A DNA stretch of 64,000 nucleotides from Eleusine coracana subsp. coracana (GCA_032690845.1 CM064427.1:5033501-5097500), one strand, 5' to 3'; positions 45,175 to 56,548 are shown, numbered from the stretch's first letter. The notes: generated from the sequence alone by a model not told the origin. A program made the numbers and translations.

Positions 45175-45776
45175 CTTTCTCCTTTTCTATTATTTAAACA
45201 TAAAAATCTGTCATATAGGGAATGGGGATAGAAAAAAAAAATTTATCAGTTTTCTTTTCTTATCCTCTTAGTTAGGTGATAACTTAAATCCAGTCCATCA
45301 TCCCCTCTAAGAAAGGAATCATCAATTCCTCACCTAAATAGTGGATCCTACCTTTTTAGATGATGAAATAGATGAACTACTACAACACCATCACCTATAA
45401 TTCAAAAAGTGAGTGAAGGGATCCCCTTTAACCTCTTTTAGGTGATAAGATTAAAAGGGAAGGGTTGGAGTTGCTTCTTCCTCTTTCCTATCACCTAAAT
45501 ACAAAAATCTGTCATATAGTAAATGAAGATGGAAAAAAAAATTTTATCAGTTTCTCTTTCTTATCTTCTTGTTTAGGTGATCAACTAAATCCAGTCCATC
45601 ATTCCCTTTATAGAAGGGATCACCCTTTCTTTAACTAAATGGTGGACACTACCCCTTTAGATGATGGAATAGATGAACTGCTACAACATCATTACCTATA
45701 ATTCAAAAAATAAGTTAAAGAGATTTCCTTTAACCTCTAACACAGATGATGAGATTAAAGGAAAAGGGTTGGAGTT
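45175..45776. repeat. Tandemly duplicated MITE (two units of about 302 bp)
   Basis: Unit 1 (45175-45476) and unit 2 (45477-45776) share, in order, AAAAATCTGTCATATAG, TTTATCAGTTT, CTAAATCCAGTCCATCAT, GATGGAATAGATGAACT and CTACAACA, then an ending like AAGGGTTGGAGTT. The outer ends (GAGCAACTCTAATC and GGTTGGAGTT) are inverted relative to each other, as in PIF/Harbinger-type MITEs. The right edge abuts the truncated gene unit that begins near 45777. Confidence 0.8.
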
Positions 45777-46830
45777 ACTGTCCTGAATCAATCAACTAAA
45801 TCCAAATAGCCAATAAAAGTGGGAGATTAGATGTTTATACTGCTACTACTACGAGCAAATAAACTGTCGAGCCATGGATCTGCACGAAAGGAGGGCGTGG
45901 CAGCTGAGGCAACAATCTGCGGGGTGTGCCACTGCAGTTCGAGGCGATTTACTCAGCCATGACTAATTAGGTATGTCGTGATCACTATTAGCTTCGGCGA
46001 GGCGGAACGGGCATCTGTGGACTAATCCGGTGAGCCCCGGCGAAGACCACAGCTGCGAGTTCCCAGTTTTCCCGTTTGGCCTGGAGGAAGAGCAGAGCTA
46101 TGAGCTTCCACACCTGCTGGGTAAGCTTGTTCTCTGGCTCCCGGTATATTTTTTTTCTTTCTTTTTCTCACCTTTTCTTGAGTCAGAGAACAAGCTTACT
46201 CATGTACGGAAGCACAAGTACTAGTAATACTTGATTTGGAGTAAGAATATGAATTTAATCTCTGCTTATTATGCTTTGCGGTGACACTGAACTCCAAGGT
46301 TAGTACAAGAATCTTCGTTGGTCCGATAAAAAAAAAATCCAAAATCTGCAGAGCTCTTGATTGATTTTTGTGCTATATGATTTGTTCCATTGCCGAATTG
46401 CTTCAGAGATTCTTCCTCTGCTTTCAGTGAACATGTGTATTCTTGAATAAAGTTGAGCGCGCCGCCCAAACAGAGGATCTCCTCTTTGTCTACGTGCTAA
46501 TTGGCTGCCTTAAGCCCTTAATGATGTAATCCACTGCCTAACCGTTGGCTGTCTGTCGCCATCTTTCAGATGCTTCCTTTTTGTATGTTTGTTGCTCCTT
46601 TTATGGGAAAGCGTAGGCCACTGCATATTTTTGGAAAGTCTGTCATTCCCCACAACGACCGTATCGCCGGTCTTTCTCACTCGCTGCGCCCATCCCAAAA
46701 CGGTCCCCCTCTCACTCTCTCCTGGTGCTCGTGCACGTGCACGTGGATGAAACAGGCATTTTTTTTTCAAGTACTCCCGTGAGCTCCGGCGAGCTCTGGG
46801 ACGGTGACGTCCGGAAAACAAAAACATTCC
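45777..46830 (+). pseudogene. Remnant duplication unit: 3' flank of the small membrane-protein family without the coding exon
   Basis: This stretch aligns with the region downstream of the coding sequence at 47661-48023. Both have CCAATAAAAG, CTACGAGCAAATAAACTG, GGATCTGCA.GAAAGG, GGCAGCTGAGGCA, GGCATCTGTGGA.TAATCCGGTGA, TGCGAGTTCCCA.TTTTCCCG and, further on, CCAAACAGAG.ATCTCCTCTTTGTC. The upstream promoter and the ORF are missing: the alignment starts a few bases after where the stop codon would be, exactly at the edge of the tandem MITE. I infer that the coding part was lost by deletion or rearrangement there. Confidence 0.7.
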
Positions 46831-47541
46831 CTCCTTGAGATGTGCGTGTGTTGCAACCTGTAGTTACAGTAGATAATATAAATCGATTGAAGTGGTTGAA
46901 ACAGTTAGGTTGACTGCTCGAGAATATCAGTTAATTTGGCCCAGTCAAAATAGGCATATGTACTACTACTTGATTAGTTCCTTTATTATTACCAAGTATA
47001 GCTGTTTCCATTAGCTGTTCATAACATAGTAGGAGTACCAATCAACTCCTACTTGATTAGACTATCTAGTACTCATACCCAACAACTTGCACTTGCTCTT
47101 TCTTTGTTGCACACTTTCACTTTAATGTATCAATCATTGTTGTTAAAAACATAATTTCCGTTATGCCTTTACACTTCTCCCACTGCTTTTCTTATGCTAC
47201 TAAAAACCCCTTGCTTTTGATATAACAAAGATGACCTCTCTTCGTCAAATCAAAAGCGAGGGTAAAAATCGGAGTTACAGTAAAATTAGTCAATGCATCA
47301 AAACTATTATCCGAATTTTACTGTAGTGAAACTATGCCAAATTGCTGTTACATTTGATCTGATCCTTCCTTTTCGATCTGAATCCTTCGCCAACACACCA
47401 AAATCAGGCTGTGATCGTGTAGTTTTGGCAGGATGGCGAGATATTCCCTTCCAGCTTTTTTTTATGTAACCCCGCAGGTATCCTTTTTTCCATCCCACAT
47501 TTTTTGTTTGACAGCACTGCTACACTCCTTACCGCTCGTCC
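46831..47541. other. Intergenic between duplicated units
   Basis: AT-rich with no gene seen. The TATA-like TATTTAAG at 47542-47549, followed by the leader of the next gene, ends the stretch. Confidence 0.45.
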
Positions 47542-47549
47542 TATTTAAG
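47542..47549 (+). promoter_or_regulatory. TATA box (TATTTAAG) of the first small membrane-protein gene
   Basis: TATTTAAG is followed by GCATTGCCCAGG. The same arrangement (TATTTATAAG, then TTGTGCCCAGG) occurs upstream of the paralogue at 52376. It lies about 115 bp before the ATG. Confidence 0.65.
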
Positions 47550-47660
47550 CATTGCCCAGGTTAGGTCCTAGCCGAGTCAAGCAGACAACATTAGCTCCTA
47601 ATCATTTGCTATCGTCCTGTTCCTCCAGCAGACAACATCAGCTCAGTGCTCAGCTCGCTA

Positions 47661-48023
47661 ATGGCGGCCGCCCACGGCGACCCGTCCGAGTTCGCACTCC
47701 CCGTGGCCGCCGGCTTCTTCTACCAGCTGGTCCAGATCCTGCAGCTGCTCCTCGGCTTCCTGGAGGGCTCCGCCGCGCGGGGCCCAGCCTTCGACGCGGC
47801 CGTCACCGCCGTCCTCCTCGCCGTTGTTGTGGCCTACGCCATCATCATCGGCGGTGTCGTCCTCGTCCACGGCTTCGTCCAGAACACGGCGGCGGCTGCC
47901 CCATTGCCCCCGGCTGCTATGTGGCGACTCTTCGCTCAGGCCATCACATGGATCTCGGCGCTGTTTCTCGTCATTGGCATGCTGCTCCTGCCCTTCTTCA
48001 TCGACGCGGCCGGTTGCCGGTAA
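47661..48023 (+). CDS. Small membrane protein, tandem paralogue 1, function unknown
   Basis: The frame gives 120 aa from the ATG at 47661. The N-terminus has a hydrophobic start (FFYQLVQILQLLLGFLEG), then two or three membrane segments: VTAVLLAVVVAYAIIIGGVVLV, and near the end WISALFLVIGMLLLPFFI. It aligns with the protein at 52376-52723: both have LLxFLEGxAA, AVxxVVLxxVVAYxIxxxxLVH, APLxPAxxxR and a C-terminal hydrophobic segment followed by A-x-G/D-R. I recognise no named family. The last codons and stop (TGCCGGTAAGC) contain a perfect splice donor, also present in the paralogue, so the stop may be read only in an unspliced form. Promoter, leader and 3' flank are shared with the other copies. 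Confidence 0.7.
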   Translation: MAAAHGDPSEFALPVAAGFFYQLVQILQLLLGFLEGSAARGPAFDAAVTAVLLAVVVAYAIIIGGVVLVHGFVQNTAAAAPLPPAAMWRLFAQAITWISALFLVIGMLLLPFFIDAAGCR

Positions 48024-49210
48024 GCGCGGCGACTGTCTTTCCCTGTTTGGATGCGAGTGATTAGAAATGGATTAAGCTAAATCCTGGCTGAATCCCTCGA
48101 ATCCAATCAGCCAATAAAAGGGGAAAGATTATAAGCTTATACTCTACTACCACCACTACGAGCAAATAAACTGTTCAGCCTTGGATCTGCAAGAAAGGGG
48201 ATGTGGCAGCTGAGGCAGCAACCTGCGGCATGTCACTGCACTGCGGGCCACGGCTAATTAGGTACGTCATGTCTACTACTAGCTTACACTGATGTTCTCC
48301 GGCGAGGCGGAATGGGCATCTGTGGATTAATCCGGTGATGAGCTTGGGTGAGCCGGCGGCGTCCACTGCTGCGAGTTCCCACTTTTCCCGTTTGGCCCGG
48401 AGGAAGAGCAGAGCGACGGGCTTCTCCATGGAGCCATGATGAGCTTTTCATCATCTGCTGGGCGCCTTGCAAGAATATCAATCCAGATTTTTTTCTTTCA
48501 TCCCCCCCCCCCCCCCCCCCCTTTTCTTGAGCCAGAGATGAGAGATCAAGCTTACTTGATGTACAAAAGCACTTGATTTGGAGAAAGATTATATTAGCCA
48601 TACATTTCACTTGAGCTCCGCTTGTTATGTTTTGCGATGACATTGATTTTTGTAATACTGCCAGTATTGAGTCTGTTCAGTTTCTGTCTCTGTTTTTGGG
48701 GAACATGTCCTGAATCGGAATAAAGTTGGACGCCCAAACAGAGTATCTCCTCTTTGTCTGTGTGTTAGTTATAAAGCATTTGTATAATCCATTGCTTAAT
48801 CGTTGTTGGATGTCGCCATATGAACTTCCTTTTTGTATGCTTCTTTCTGGGCATGTGACGTGTCTGCTCCTTTTTGGGAAGAACGCTGCTATACCTACGA
48901 CCATGATCCGCCGCCGGTTTGTCCCTACCTGTCGCCGCGTCCATCCGCAGGATGGTCGTGGTCGGGGTCACAGGGACTATCCGCGCCAAAACTGTCTCTG
49001 GCAAAAACGAACCAAACAAGGAGCAAATCGATCGGCTTTTACAATCTTGGTTACTACCACAAGTTAATCTTAGATTCACCGCGAATATCACAGACATGCT
49101 CCACTGAGGAGAAACACAGACCCTTTTTTTTTTAACTATTTCACTGAGCTCCGGCGAGCTTACCGGCCGGTGACCGGGTGACGTCCGGGATAAACCATTC
49201 CCTACTCGAA
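48024..49210 (+). other. 3' flank of paralogue 1, part of the duplicated unit
   Basis: Up to about 48900 it aligns with 45780-46650 and, more loosely, with 52730-53160. It contains a run of 20 C residues (48502-48521), flanked by CTTTCAT and TTTTCTTGAG as in the C-free copies. No second coding exon could be recognised. Confidence 0.5.
48502..48521. repeat. Homopolymer of 20 C
   Basis: Twenty consecutive C residues in a region where the paralogous copies have short pyrimidine stretches instead. The length may be unstable or mis-assembled. Confidence 0.9.
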
Positions 49211-49419
49211 CTGGAGAACAAAGGGCGGGCACCTCTTCCAACCATGAACTAGTGTTTAGTGCAAGCAAGCAGCTTCGTAGTCGTATGAGAAAACATCTTC
49301 AGAGAACAGTCCGGTTGTAGATGAATGAGGCAATTGAATTGCGGGATCGATAGCAATGACGGGAAGGCGCAAGTACATTGCGTGATTGAGGTGATAAACT
49401 GTTTACCTCTCGAAGTTCC

Positions 49420-49982
49420 CAGTCATTACTGAAAGGCCAGCTTAATCTCCTCACAAATCACTGCATCCTCACAGCTGACAGCAGCTTATTAGCGAGCTTA
49501 ATTGCCCGTCCCCACCCTGCAAGCAATCATGGAGGTTCGCCGCCCGAACGCAGCAACAGTTTGGCCAGGCGGGGCGGTGCTTCTGCACTTGCTCCCCACA
49601 AATCCCGAGCAAAGCACTACTTGCTCTGTCCTAATTTATTTAGCACTTTAATACTAGCATAAAAATTAAGAGATAGAGATAGAGATAGAAGTGTATTAAA
49701 AAGAGAGAAAGATATATAAAAAAGTGAGAATAGTAATTATTTTAAAAAAAACTGAAAAATACTAGAATGCTAATTATTTTAGTACGAAGGAAATACGTGA
49801 AAAGCCAGGGGAACCCGAAGCTGGTGAATCGTAGCTTCATCTGTTTCTTGCACTCTGCGCCCAGTCATGAGTGAAAGGCCAGTTTCATACTACCTCCCCA
49901 CAGCTGACAGCAGCTCATTAGCGAGCTTGCTCGTCCCCACCCTGCAAGCAATCATATGGAGGTTCGCCACCCGAACGAACGG
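49420..49982. repeat. Direct duplication of about 125 bp flanking AT-rich sequence
   Basis: The segment 49420-49545 and the segment 49858-49982 both contain CCCAGTCAT, TGAAAGGCCAG, CACAGCTGACAGCAGCT, ATTAGCGAGCTT and CCCCACCCTGCAAGCAATCAT followed by GGAGGTTCGCC. Between them, 49625-49795, is AT-rich sequence with a GTCCTAATTTATTTAGCAC start and TTTTAGTACGAAGGA end that may be a Stowaway-like insertion. Confidence 0.75.
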
Positions 49983-51890
49983 GGGCTGATTGCCTAGGTG
50001 AGGAAAAGTCGAGGAACATGCGCGTGGGTACAATAAACTATCATCGCATGAACTGTGTTGGAAAGGGAACCCGTGCACGAGACCGTGGTCGTTTAATACA
50101 TCTGCTAATTTTAATGCACGTGAGACAAAAAAACAAACCCAGATCACTGTGGGATAGGGGGCCTCTCGACCGGACCAAATTCAGAGGCGAGGACCCACTA
50201 GTATCGGATGCTGGGTGCGATAATATTTAATTTGTTTTGTTGTTTTGTGGTGCGAAAGCTAACAGCGTAATCCACTCCTAATTGCTGCATGTTCGTCTCA
50301 TCCTGCTGCTTGCGTGCTTCCCATTTGCGCGTTTCTATACGAGTCACTGAAGCTGTACTTCAGTTCAGAGTTTCAGACTTCAGAGCGGGGACCCGACCCG
50401 TTGAGACAGCTGCTGTACTACAGTAGAGTCCCAGTCTCTTGCCGCCTTGATTGCTGAGTTCTACTGTACTAACCGTGGGAAATTTCCTCCGGCCATAACC
50501 TTGGGAGATTTCCTTGCTGTGACACATTCACCCATCTGAGTACAAAAATGCAATTGACAAAATACTGAATATCCATCGAGTATTTTAGTTTTCGAGTAGT
50601 ACTTGAGGTTAGTCTGAAATGGAAAACATACATGGTAGTGTGTCTGTAACGTTGAAATCTAAACTCAGAGAACTCCTACAAACATAAGATGTGCCGCTAG
50701 CTTCCTGAACCTTGTAAAGTGTGTGACATATATGAAAATTCTGTTATTTGGGGCGTTTTCGGTAAGGGTAAAAACACTTTGGCGTAGCATGGTAAATGTA
50801 AATAAAATACTCTAGTACGATGATTAACTCCATGGGTCCCCTTCTAGGCAGGGGAGCTGGAGGCATGCAGAAAAAGCCGACGGCCGAGCGCCACGCCACC
50901 ACCCCTGCATGGCTGTGGTGCCGGGTCTCAGCTCCACGTGTTCTGACATTCTGTGCTGGGAGGAATAGAAAAAATCGCATGGTTAATTTTTTGATGAAAC
51001 AATTGGAATTATTGGGCAGTTTTATAGTGCTGTTGTTACTCACAGACACTCGTGACAACATTGGCGGCCAAAACTCGTGACAGAGTTCAAGAAGCTGCCT
51101 GCATGCTGACATGTCGTGGCGCCACCACATGGTATAGCAGCAATTGACATTCCTCCGTGTACCGCACAACCACATGCGGGATAGGAAACTTTCCGGTTTG
51201 TTCATGCTGCATGGGGTTAACGATTGGCCAGGAGGCAGGAACCATAAAAAAGGCTATGCAAGCATGCACACTCGTCCGGTCTGTGTGGTGGCCGGGGGAT
51301 CCAGTTCCAAAGCATCCGCATAGCGTAGGGCCGTATTACTAACGTTGAAATTGGTCATGGACTCCTGGTTCGTTTCAAGTTTCCCGTAGCCGGCAAAGAT
51401 AATCACCAGGATGCCTCCTACTCTGGTATGCCCGGCGTTCGGTCATCAAGTGCGGAATGATGCGCGGCCACGTGCATCTGGGTCGGCGTCGGCTTGGTGC
51501 AGCATCATCGTGTGTGGCGCCGCGGCCCGCCTTTATTGTTCGTTCCCTCATCTGGACGCGAAAAGAGATCATCCAGGTTGCTACCTCTTCCCCTCTCCTT
51601 TACCAATTTGGACGAGCTCTCGTAACCATTATGAGAATGCAAGTATTATTTCAAAAAATAAAATAAAAATGAGAGTGCAAGCAACAGTAGAAGCTACCTT
51701 CGTATACTGTCATTGATAAAAGAGCGCATAGCACAAGTATTCGTTCTACACGGTGTAAACGAAAATAAAAATGAGCATGGCAAGGACCTACTCAGATAGT
51801 CGGTTGCATGGAGGTTGAGGGATGTTGAATCCTCCCATCTGCGCTGAATCTCTTGCGGAGAGTTTGACACCCCTAGGTTATAGGTTTGCA
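49983..51890. other. Intergenic upstream of paralogue 2
   Basis: Open frames here are short and without motifs. No gene is seen. Confidence 0.45.
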
Positions 51891-51894
51891 AGAG

Positions 51895-52346
51895 TTTGAC
51901 ACCCCTAAGTTGATAGGTTCTCTATCACCGACCGGTAAAGTCACAACCCTGTTGCTAGCTCTATTTAAGTTGTGCCCAGGCGATGGCAACCGAGCCAAAA
52001 CACCCTTCATTCGTTTTGCACCCCTCACGCTCACAGCCGACACCCCTAGGTTATAGGTTCGCAAGAGGTTGACACCCATAGATTAATAGGTTCTCCATCA
52101 CCGACCAGTAAGCGAAGAGTTTAACACCTCTAAGTTATAGGTTTGAAGCGAAGAGTTTAACACCCCTAAGTTATAGGTTTGAAAGAGTTTAACACCTTTA
52201 GATTGATATGTTCTTCATCACCGACCCATAAAGTCACCACCCCCTTGCTAGCTCTATTTATAAGTTGTGCCCAGGCGACGGTAACCGAGCCAAAACGCCC
52301 TTCATTCGCTTTGCTCCCCTCCGGCCTCACACTCACAGCTGACACC
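51895..52346 (+). promoter_or_regulatory. Tandemly duplicated promoter of paralogue 2
   Basis: Copy 1 (51895-52043) and copy 2 (about 52187-52346) share ATCACCGACC, TAAAGTCAC, TTGCTAGCTCTATTTA with AAGTTGTGCCCAGGCGA, AACCGAGCCAAAAC, CCCTTCATTCG and CTCACAGC.GACACC. Copy 1 includes TATTTAAG (51962-51969); copy 2 includes TATTTATAAG (52255-52264). Only copy 2 is joined to the coding sequence. Between and before them, a short unit like GAGTTT.ACACCCCTAAGTTATAGGTTTG recurs about six times (51858-52210). Confidence 0.8.
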
Positions 52347-52375
52347 TTCTCAGCTCACTCTGTTCAGGGAAAACC

Positions 52376-52723
52376 ATGGAGGTGGCTCTCGCCGACCTGT
52401 CCGTGTTCGCCGTCTCCCTCGCCGTCGGCATGTCCCAGCACATCCTCAAGCCGCTCCTCGATTTCCTCGAGGGACCAGCCGCCGCTCTCTGTCCAGTCAC
52501 AAGGATGGCCGTGATTGCCGTCGTGCTCACGCTTGTGGTGGCCTACACCATCGGCGTCTTCCTCCTCCACGTCCACTTCGCGTCGGGCGCCGTCGCGGCG
52601 CCGCTGTCTCCGGCGAGCCTGAGCCGCTTCGCCCGGAGCTTCTTTGCCGCAGTCTTCTTGCTGATCTTCGTCGTTGCGGTGCCGCTCATGGGCGTCCTCC
52701 TCTACGCCGCTGACGGCCGGTAA
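52376..52723 (+). CDS. Small membrane protein, tandem paralogue 2, function unknown
   Basis: The frame gives 115 aa from the ATG at 52376, about 110 bp after the proximal TATA-like box. The hydrophobic segments are VFAVSLAVGMSQHILKPLL, AVIAVVLTLVVAYTIGVFLL and FFAAVFLLIFVVAVPLMGVLL. It is a diverged paralogue of the 120 aa protein at 47661-48023, sharing LLDFLEGPAA / LLGFLEGSAA, VVAYTI / VVAYAI and APLSPASLSR / APLPPAAMWR. The upstream leader (GTTCAGGGAAAACC) gives a good plant start context. The stop overlaps a splice-donor-like GGCCGGTAAGTGG, as in the paralogue. Function and family are unknown. Retention of frame and of the hydrophobic pattern in both copies argues that they are functional genes. 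Confidence 0.7.
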   Translation: MEVALADLSVFAVSLAVGMSQHILKPLLDFLEGPAAALCPVTRMAVIAVVLTLVVAYTIGVFLLHVHFASGAVAAPLSPASLSRFARSFFAAVFLLIFVVAVPLMGVLLYAADGR

Positions 52724-54560
52724 GTGGTGTTGGGAGATGGGAGTGATTGGGGCAGGATTTCAGCTTACACAAAAGTGAAATCCTGGCTCAATCTCCCGAA
52801 TCCAAAGAGGGGGAAATCCGATAGTGCTTACTAGTACTACTACTGCTTAATGCAAATAAACTGCCGTGCCTTGGAGCTGCAAGAACAGAGGAATGTGGCA
52901 ACTGCATCCATTGCAGGTCTCGTCTCGAGGTGGCAAGCTTAACTAATTAGCTCCCAGGGATATTCTCCGGCCAAAGGGGAATACGGACATGTGTGGATGG
53001 CCAATCCGCCGAGCCGGCCGCGTCCACTGTTGTGAGTTCCTCGTTTTGGTTTATTTGGCTTGGAGGAAGAACAGAGTAACAGCAGGCTGTGAAGCCTTGA
53101 GCTGCTCCCGCTGGGTGCAAGGATATTAATCTAGATTTTTTTTTCATTTTCTTTAGCCCCAGCTCAATCTTACTGGATTTGTATGTCCGTTTGTGATATA
53201 TATATATACATACGTTATTCGAGTAAAGATTAGGGCTAAGTTTGCCGAAACATGGCTATTATGTTAAAAAAATCTGCATCCGTCACACAAGGAGGTCAAA
53301 CGAGCTACTATACAGTTTTCGTTGCTCTGTTGCTGATTTTTTATGTATTTATTTTTGTAAATTGTTGCCAAATTGGTCAAACATGCAGCCAATTTTTTTT
53401 TCTTGTTTTGAAGAATTTGATACATATTTTTTAATTATTCATAGTCTAATTTATAAAACAAATATTTTTTATAATAAAATGATGTTTAAACATTAAGGAA
53501 AAGATATATAAAGCCCCCTGCTGTCACTTATTATATAGAGTCCCTGCTGATTGCTGGCTCAATGTAATCCATCGCTCAATCGTTGGATCTTTTTTGAGGT
53601 CTCGGACGTTGGGGTCGTTGGATGTCGCAGTGTCGCCTCATCTAGACACCTTGGATGCTTCTCTTTTTGTGCTCTTCCTCCCCAGTCGGTAAGCATCCTC
53701 TGGTGTGGTCAGGCATGAGGGTTGAGGGGAGCCAACACAATCCTGCAAAACTCATCCATTTTTAACGTTCCTTTGAGATGTAAAGTTTCTTTCTTTTCTT
53801 TTTCTTTTCATAATGGCTTGGGTTTTGCTGCCCACCTGCAATTTTTCTCCTAACTGTAAGAGGATCTCCTCTTTGTATTTGTGCTAACATTGGATTACAT
53901 TTGGCCCACGAGTACTATACTAGTCAATTTCACTCAACCTCTAAAAAACAATGGATTACATTGGCGCAACAGAACGTTTGTGACGTTGGGAGGGATCATT
54001 AGCTATCGCCTCATCCAGATACCTTTGATGCTTCTCTTTTTGTGCTCTTTCTCGCCAACCCCAATCAGTCCACTCAAGCATCAGTTTGGTGTGGTCAGAC
54101 ACGAGTGGACCCGACACAATCGTGCAACGGCAGCGCCGGCGCCCAGAATCATAGGCTCATCCAGTTTTTTGTTGGACGCACCCAATTCACTCTCGGCGCT
54201 GATCCGATCCGTCGTCCGCCACGCACGGCGCCGTGCCGGCACACACGGGCACGACACCAATTTACGCGACGCCGAGCACGGTGCCCATGGGTGTGAGGCA
54301 TGTGGGGTGTCCATGTCCTACTGCTTCCTGCTGCCCTGGACAACTATCAACAACTAGCACCACATACGCTCGGTGCAGATAGATGGCGGGCCACGGTAAT
54401 TGTGCAGCACTACTCCGGCAGCCAGGCTTCTTATGGCAGGCGCCGCCCCACCCACGCCCCACGACTCCGGTAGTCAGAACATCTTCAAGAGCTTCCCTAA
54501 AAAAACTTCTCAAAACTCTCAGGCTAGCAGCGATGCCGTGTGAACTGTGATGCCTGATCA
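52724..54560 (+). other. 3' flank of paralogue 2 with an internal duplication
   Basis: The first 450 bp align with the 3' flanks of the other copies (GAGGAAG.ACAGAG, GTCCACTG.TG.GAGTTCC). Further on, 53560-53740 and 53950-54110 resemble each other: CGCCTCATC.AGA.ACCTT, GATGCTTCTCTTTTTGTGCTCTT and GGTGTGGTCAG. The 3' part of the unit was therefore duplicated again. No gene is seen at 53880-54560, although a GC-rich open frame exists there. Confidence 0.5.
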
Positions 54561-54666
54561 TGGGTGCTGCATCACCGGGCCTGCTGGTCGGGTGATGAAC
54601 GAAGTTCTGTTTCTAAGCTGTTAGTGTTAGTGTGCCTGACTGTTCCAGTCCATCCTCTCGACGAGT

Positions 54667-56548
54667 TGAAAGGATCGAGTGACTGAGAGGAGGGTCAATC
54701 GAGAACTAATACTATGTATCAAATTCGCCAGTTTCTAAAACTTTCCACTCAACACAACCCCTACATAATTTTAATGGTAATCACACTAGCAAGATAATGA
54801 ATCTATGAAAGGAACAACAAACTAAATATACTAGTGGATCAACAAGGTAAGACAACCCCTATGCAAGCTAGTAATTGAAGACATGCGGAAACACACAACA
54901 AGCAAGCAAAGGAGCCTACTCATGCAAAGATACTAAATCAACAAGCACATAGAAGACACACGAGCATGAGTAGCACGATACATATTAGGGTGATCAAACA
55001 AGCCAAAGCAACTCCTATACATGCTAGTATTCAAGTATGAAAGCTAAACACTACTAGCAAGTAAAAAAGACTATTCATGTAAGTCTACTAGGTAGTCAAC
55101 TAGAGCAAGGTAAGCACACAAGCATGAATAGCACGGTATGTAAATGCGAAAAGTAAAACATCATAGTAAGGAGTAGAATAAGTGATGGCTCATGATTTTT
55201 TCTCGAGGTCTCGAAAGGATGACGCCTTCCCCTACTTCTTGTTGGACCACTCCTGCCGGAGTCCCGATCTCTCCTGCCACTAATGTGGAGTTCTCGCCCA
55301 TGAACCCGCAATCACTCCTGGAGTGAAGACACGGTGCACGCCACCGCTGCCACCAAGGCACAAGCTCGCCTTCGCCGAGAACTTACAGGACTCCTCGAGC
55401 CGACACGGTCGCTCACTAGCGATGCCCTTTCACCGACGGACTCAAACTATGTACAAACATATGATGGCCTTCACAACCGATCACGATAGGCTCGATCACC
55501 GACACCTAACCGGTCTAGGTCTCACCATAGACCAAGACTAATAACCTAGATCACACCCTCAAGGACACCTAGCCTTAGATATGCAAGATCACTCCATGTT
55601 ACTCTCACTAGCACTCTCAAGATATGCAATATCTCCTCCTAGTGTTCTCCTCTTTTCCTCTTGGCTCTCACCAAATGCTCCAAGCAATTCCACTAGCCAA
55701 GAGTGGTCTCCAAGACCCCAACAAGAAAGTTATATAGGCTTTCAACCTTCAACTAGCCGTTGCTCCACGAAATCACCTTTCTGGGCCAACTGACCGGATT
55801 GTCCGGTCACTGCCTGACCGGACCGTCCGGTCACTGTAATCCTCGGCACCAACGGCTTTGTCCCTGCTGATCTCCTACTAACCGGACCATCCGACCAGAC
55901 TTTCTCTCTCCATTCTACAGAGCTCCCAATTTCAGTCCTTTCTGTCTCGGCGCGTCTCCATACAGACCGGACCGTCCGGTCACTATTGATCCCTGCACAG
56001 ACAAATTCCTTGCAAACTGCTCTCTGTCCACTTAGTGACCGTACAGTCCGGTCTCCACTGACCTCTATGTCCGGTCACTTTATCCAGAAGCTAAAACTCC
56101 TCGTACTCGCTTGACTTCGTTTTCCGGCTTCTCCGAACAGCTCCTTGGCTTCTCCACTGTCACCTAGTGTATGTGATTTCACCGAGCAATCTTGCACATC
56201 ACCGACTAGACATGACCTAAGAGAAATGACCGAGATCCTCTTGATAGTTCGGTTTTTCCTATGGACTCAAAGCCCTAACAATTAGATAAGTGTTTTCAAC
56301 ACTTGCTCCATAGCTTGTCCTTAGCTTTGATCCATCTCTATCAATCCTTGGACTCCATCAAGCTCATAAGCCTCACTGCTTGCGGTCATTGTCATCCATC
56401 GCCAAGACCACCGTCAATAATCATCATATAGTAGAAAAGATATACTACACGAATAACACTCGTGTAGACATTAGTCATATTTCATGTTTGTCATTCATCA
56501 TCAAAACATTCATACCTCTGGATGACCTTAATGGTCATGATCCTTACA
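54667..56548. mobile_element. Solo LTR of an LTR retrotransposon
   Basis: A 1882 bp unit begins TGAAAGGATC and ends GATCCTTACA, a 10 bp inverted terminal repeat with one mismatch and the TG...CA ends of LTRs. The 5 bp target duplication CGAGT is perfect (54662-54666 and 56549-56553). The interior carries GAGAGGAGGGTCAATC near the start and, at 55790-56080, several copies of a GACCGGACCGTCCGGTC-like palindrome, a phrase known from grass LTR retroelements. No primer-binding site, gag or pol follows. It is therefore a solo LTR left by recombination between two LTRs. Confidence 0.85.

Noticed and set aside
53881..54357. Plus-strand frame of 158 codons
   Set aside because: No domain, and it crosses a duplicated noncoding flank that is not open in the other copy.
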